Below are positions 60,671 to 64,000 of a stretch of 64,000 bases of DNA, in pieces (positions within the stretch are counted from its first letter, which is position 1; each line of letters begins with the position of its first letter). The stretch lies in NCBI GenBank assembly GCA_033398695.1, contig JAWKAU010000045.1, forward strand, positions 620,001-684,000, in the 5' to 3' direction. Source of the DNA: Orobanche coerulescens. Taxonomy: Eukaryota; Streptophyta; Magnoliopsida; Lamiales; Orobanchaceae. The translations under genes were made by a program, and so were the position numbers. The notes beneath the pieces are model-generated. The model was not told the DNA's origin. It ran no database searches and worked only from the letters and a program-made list of their open reading frames with translations.

Positions 60671-62236
60671 CATTCAGGAAATGGTGATATCTCAGTATCT
60701 AGTTCTTCTTGTGCACACAGTATATTTCCTTGTGTACTCTGTATTCTCCTACGGGTAGAAACACCAGCATTTATATTTCCAATGATCAGCTCTTGCGGGT
60801 GATCTCTCAACATATTCAGTCGGGTTCTAATTCAAGCTCCCGTACTGTATCGAGAGTTGCAGTAGATACAGCTTCAGCTTGTACAGCATCGACTTCATCT
60901 ACGTCGATTCTTACAGCTGCGGGGTTGATTTCTAGGTCAACAACAGGTTCTATGGGAGTTGGAGGATCTAATATGGAGAGTTGTTGGATGGTCTGAGTAA
61001 CAGCTTCAACTCCTGTAGGGTCATGGTGAGGTTCATCGAACACTACATGAACTGATTCCTCGATCGTCAGTTTCCTCTTATTAAAGATCCTGTAAGCTTT
61101 GCTGACGGAGGAATATCCTACAAATATGCCTTCATCCGACTTCTATCGAAGGTTCTAAGTTGATCCTTCCCATTATTCAAGACATAGCACCTGCATCCAA
61201 AAATGTGAAAATACGAAACTAACGGAGTTTTGTTGTTCCATACCTCATATGCGGTTGTTGTGGTGCTTGTTGACGATACAGCGGTTTTGAGTTTAGCATG
61301 CTGTATTGGTTGCTTCACCCCAGAAACGATATGGCAACTTGGTTGCGGCAATCATTGTCCTTGTTGCTTCTTTCAGCATCCTGTTCTTTCGCTCGGCAAC
61401 ACCATTTTATTGAGGTGTACGGCAAACGAGTATTCGTGGCTGCACTTCATTCTCCAAACAAGATCGCTCTATAAAGCGGTTAGTAAATTGCACTCATTTA
61501 ACGAATGGACACGATACTCAATGACTTTTCATATTGAAGCTTTCTCAGGAGCTCGGGCAGCTTTGATGTTGTTTCCTTCTTCTTCCTTAGGGAAATTGTT
61601 AAGGCATACCTGGAGTAATCATCAACAACAAGACAGTATTTCTTACCTCCCAAACTTACCGGGTCTGCAGGACCGTAGAGATCCATGTGTAGCATCTCCA
61701 ACACTCTTCAGGGTTGACTTGATTTGCCTGCCTTTCTGACATGGTCCGCAGATGCTGTCCTTTTGAATGACATATTTGGCAATCCTATTACCATTCCCTG
61801 TCTTGAGAGCTTGTTGATCGTCTTGAAGTTGACGTGAGAGATCCTCTTGTGCCATAACCAGCTTAGATCTGTAGTGCCTTTGGCAACAAAGCATGGAATT
61901 GAGGATCTCATAGGCTTCCATCCAGCAATATACATGTTACCTGATTTGCTTCCTGTAAGCACAACTTCTTTGGTCTGGATGTTCTTGACTCTACAACGAT
62001 CTATATAAAATTTCACCGAGAACTGTTTATCACAGAACTGGCTAATACTAAGTAGATTGTACTGTAAGCCTTCAGCATATGCAACATCGGTGACTTTGAA
62101 TTTTCCGACAAGAAGGTTTCCTTTCCCTCTTGTTCTTCGCACTTTTGGATAGCGACCTTCTACGAAATTTGATAGCTTGCTTCTATCTCCGGTCATGTGC
62201 CGAGAGCATTCACTATCAAAGTACCAGGTGTCCTTC
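60671..62236 (-). pseudogene. pol: Sirevirus-like copia pol: protease and integrase, broken
   Basis: Minus strand. Protease YFDSECSRHMTGD near 62230-62195, where the usual motif is DSGCS, so the active-site Gly is Glu here. A GAG-pre-integrase zinc region follows (LWHKRISHVN, CGPCQKGRQIKS; 61850-61715). The integrase core HMDLYGPADPVSLGGKKYCL with VVDDYSRY is at 61690-61600. The integrase C-terminal part YFHIFGCRCYVLNNGKDQL is near 61220-61140, then a linker (VMFDEPHHDP, PPTPIEP). It stops at about 60671 before RT, facing the plus-strand copia gag. Frames shift between segments. Confidence 0.82.
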
Positions 62237-64000
62237 TCTAGGGTGTCCTGTATGCAAATAGATTAGGTAGATTTAGGTCCCCTTTGATTTTTGGGTCCAT
62301 GAATGTTAGTGCTTTAGGTACCCAAATTTTCCTGACAGCAATTGGTTTACTGTAGGTCACATTCGGTACACTGTTGCAGTATCTACGCGGGGCATATACA
62401 TAGTCGCTATAACCATGATACTTATTATGCATGTAAAATTCAGGGTTATTATTATTAGTCCAGTACGATTGCCGTCTTGGGGGTGGAGCCATTTTCTTTA
62501 GCCTAACAGCTTGCCTTCTGGGTCTCCAGTTGGATTCCCAACGTTTTTGTTGATACTGTGCGGATACCTGTTTTCTCGAGGAATAAAGGGGCTCCTATAT
62601 CCAATACCTAGGAGTGCTGTACTGATAGTACTTCCGTGCGGGCCTTTGGTATTTGGATACAACCTTCCTTCTGAACGGCTGTTGGCGCTGTTGATATGCT
62701 CGGGGAGCATGCTGTTGAGTGTGCCTTTCAGGTCTGAATGGCTGGGGATTCCGCTGTCTTGAATAGGATTGTGGGGGCGGAATGGCAGGCTTCGCTGTTC
62801 ACTGAGCAACAGGTTCCTTCACAGGACTCGATGTTTCTTTCGACACAGGAATGTGTTCCACACTCTTGACGAACACAGTACTAGTTTTCCCTTTGTTTGA
62901 AAATGAGTTGTATCCTAAGCCACTTTTATCATGAGCATGTTGCCCAGTGCTTAGAATTTCTTCCATTCTTTTGGACGATTTCTCGAACGATTTCAGAATG
63001 GTCTCAAGTTCATCTTCTCATTTTTCGAGAGTTTTGACTTTGGCTTGAAGTAGAACAAAATCATTCGTCTTGCTCTCATTGTGAGTTTTAACCTCACTTA
63101 GTTCATGAGCAATTTGATGATTGCTCTCCATGAGTTTTTCATAGTCGACTTTGCTGGTTTCACAATCGACAGACATATTTTCATAATTTATTTTCAGCAA
63201 GTCATTTTCATCTTTCAGCTCTAGGTTAGACAGTTGGAGCTGTATATTCTCATTTTTCAATGTCTCATGGGCCTTTTGAATGTTCGTAAACTCATTCATC
63301 ATGTTTTCAAAAGTATGAGATGCATTTACTGGAATAGCTGAGGTTGAGCTTACCTCATCGTCGCCATCTTCATCTTCAGGAATGTCCTTCGCCATAAAGC
63401 ACATATATGATTTATCATCAAACTCATCGTTAGATGAGTCACTTTCAGTGACCACCTGAAGACATTTTTCAGACTTGGATGGTGCGGGCGAGGCTTCGGA
63501 TTCTCTAATCAGGGCCTTGAGCTTGTTTTTCCAAGCACGTCTTCGTTCATCCCTCTCTTGTTGCTCGGCTTCTTGCAACCTTTGAACTTTGGGATGAGGA
63601 CATTTATTTGCATAATGTCCTAGTTTCCTGCAATTATAGCACAAGTTAGCATCACCGGATGAAGTTTTGGTACTTACCTTATGGACAGGTTTTGGCCTGT
63701 AGGGAGTTTTTCCCAATTGCTTGATGAACTTCTTGAACTTATGCATGAGAAGCGCCATTTCATCTTGAGACAGGATGTCGTCGTCACTGTCAGCATTCTT
63801 GTGACTAGGCTTCGATGAGCTGGGCATACTGTGTCGATGATTCGATACATCGGCTAGTGCTGTAACCTTTGAAGGATATTCTTCGGCTTTCTCTCTTCTG
63901 TCAATATCATACTCAAAAGCTTTGAGGTCAGAGAAGAGATCAAAAGTAGATATTTCATTTAGATTACAAGACACACGCATAGCTGTGGTCTTAATGTCCC
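62237..64000 (-). pseudogene. gag: Sirevirus-like copia gag (continues past window end)
   Basis: The frame 63980-63018 holds the gag C-terminal half: a CCHC knuckle CYNCRKLGHYANKC near 63640, a basic QQERDERRRAWKNK stretch, an acidic region, and a long heptad-rich segment (NMMNEFTNIQKAHETLKNEN onward) that should form a coiled coil. Gag with knuckle plus coiled coil is typical of Sireviruses. Downstream the reading continues with Pro/Gln/Arg-rich sequence to the protease, interrupted by stops near 62808 and 62590 and by shifts. The N-terminal half of gag lies beyond position 64000. Confidence 0.8.

Noticed and set aside
1..64000. Host protein genes, rRNA, tRNA or other RNA genes
   Set aside because: I looked for conserved tRNA-like cloverleaf sequence and for coding regions unrelated to transposons and saw none; the tRNA-like words are primer binding sites.

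Overview
This window is plant intergenic DNA made almost entirely of transposable elements. It suggests a large, repeat-rich angiosperm genome, probably a eudicot; the sequence alone does not let me name the species. I see no intact host gene, no rRNA, tRNA or CRISPR array, and no intact autonomous element. Evidence for the setting: LTRs bounded by TG...CA, TGGTATC(A/G)GAGC primer binding sites (the plant initiator-Met tRNA class), polypurine tracts, Ty3/gypsy gag-pol with a C-terminal chromodomain (chromovirus, Tekay/Del-like), several Ty1/copia lineages including a Sirevirus-like one, and a CACTA (En/Spm) transposon.

Layout. 1-12256: a non-autonomous gypsy-type family (called R1 here) in a tandem LTR-internal-LTR-internal-LTR-internal array, the middle LTR cut by a deletion. 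12257-17704: a minus-strand element (R2) with a 3.6-kb LTR and only 391 bp of internal sequence. 17705-18426: U3 piece of another gypsy LTR sitting in a broken copia gag (18430-19248). 19249-21605: copia leader/LTR remnants. 21607-24126, continued at 33206-34252: a plus-strand gypsy remnant (G1; gag, polypurine tract, long 3' LTR) split by the complete minus-strand chromovirus G2 (24127-33200), which has a perfect GGCGT target duplication. 34253-36339: Sirevirus-type LTR against a second copy of the copia gag. 36340-47683: a minus-strand gypsy LTR (F4) split by the chromovirus G3 (36436-44959) and by a solo LTR (45699-46948). 47684-53295: two minus-strand copia remnants (C1, C2). 53297-58440: CACTA element with a decayed tnp2-type transposase. 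59308-60664: plus-strand copia LTR plus gag start, abutting a minus-strand Sirevirus-like gag-pol that runs off the window.

The most interesting signal is a shared design in the gypsy LTRs. Where the LTR can be read, unrelated families carry, in transcription order: (1) an array of short CpG-containing palindromes in U3, with family-specific sequence; (2) a TATA box; (3) a splice-donor-like GT about 125-190 nt further on; (4) a family-specific tandem repeat in the long U5; (5) PBS. In the two coding chromoviruses there follows (6) a roughly 120-bp GTAAG...CAG leader segment ending one base before the gag ATG. I propose that the U3 palindromes are promoter elements and that the long leaders are spliced. 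Both ideas are inference from sequence and are testable with RNA and comparative data.

Positions come from reading the sequence by eye. LTR ends marked by TG/CA plus PBS or PPT should be right to within a few bases; ends of truncated fragments are approximate.
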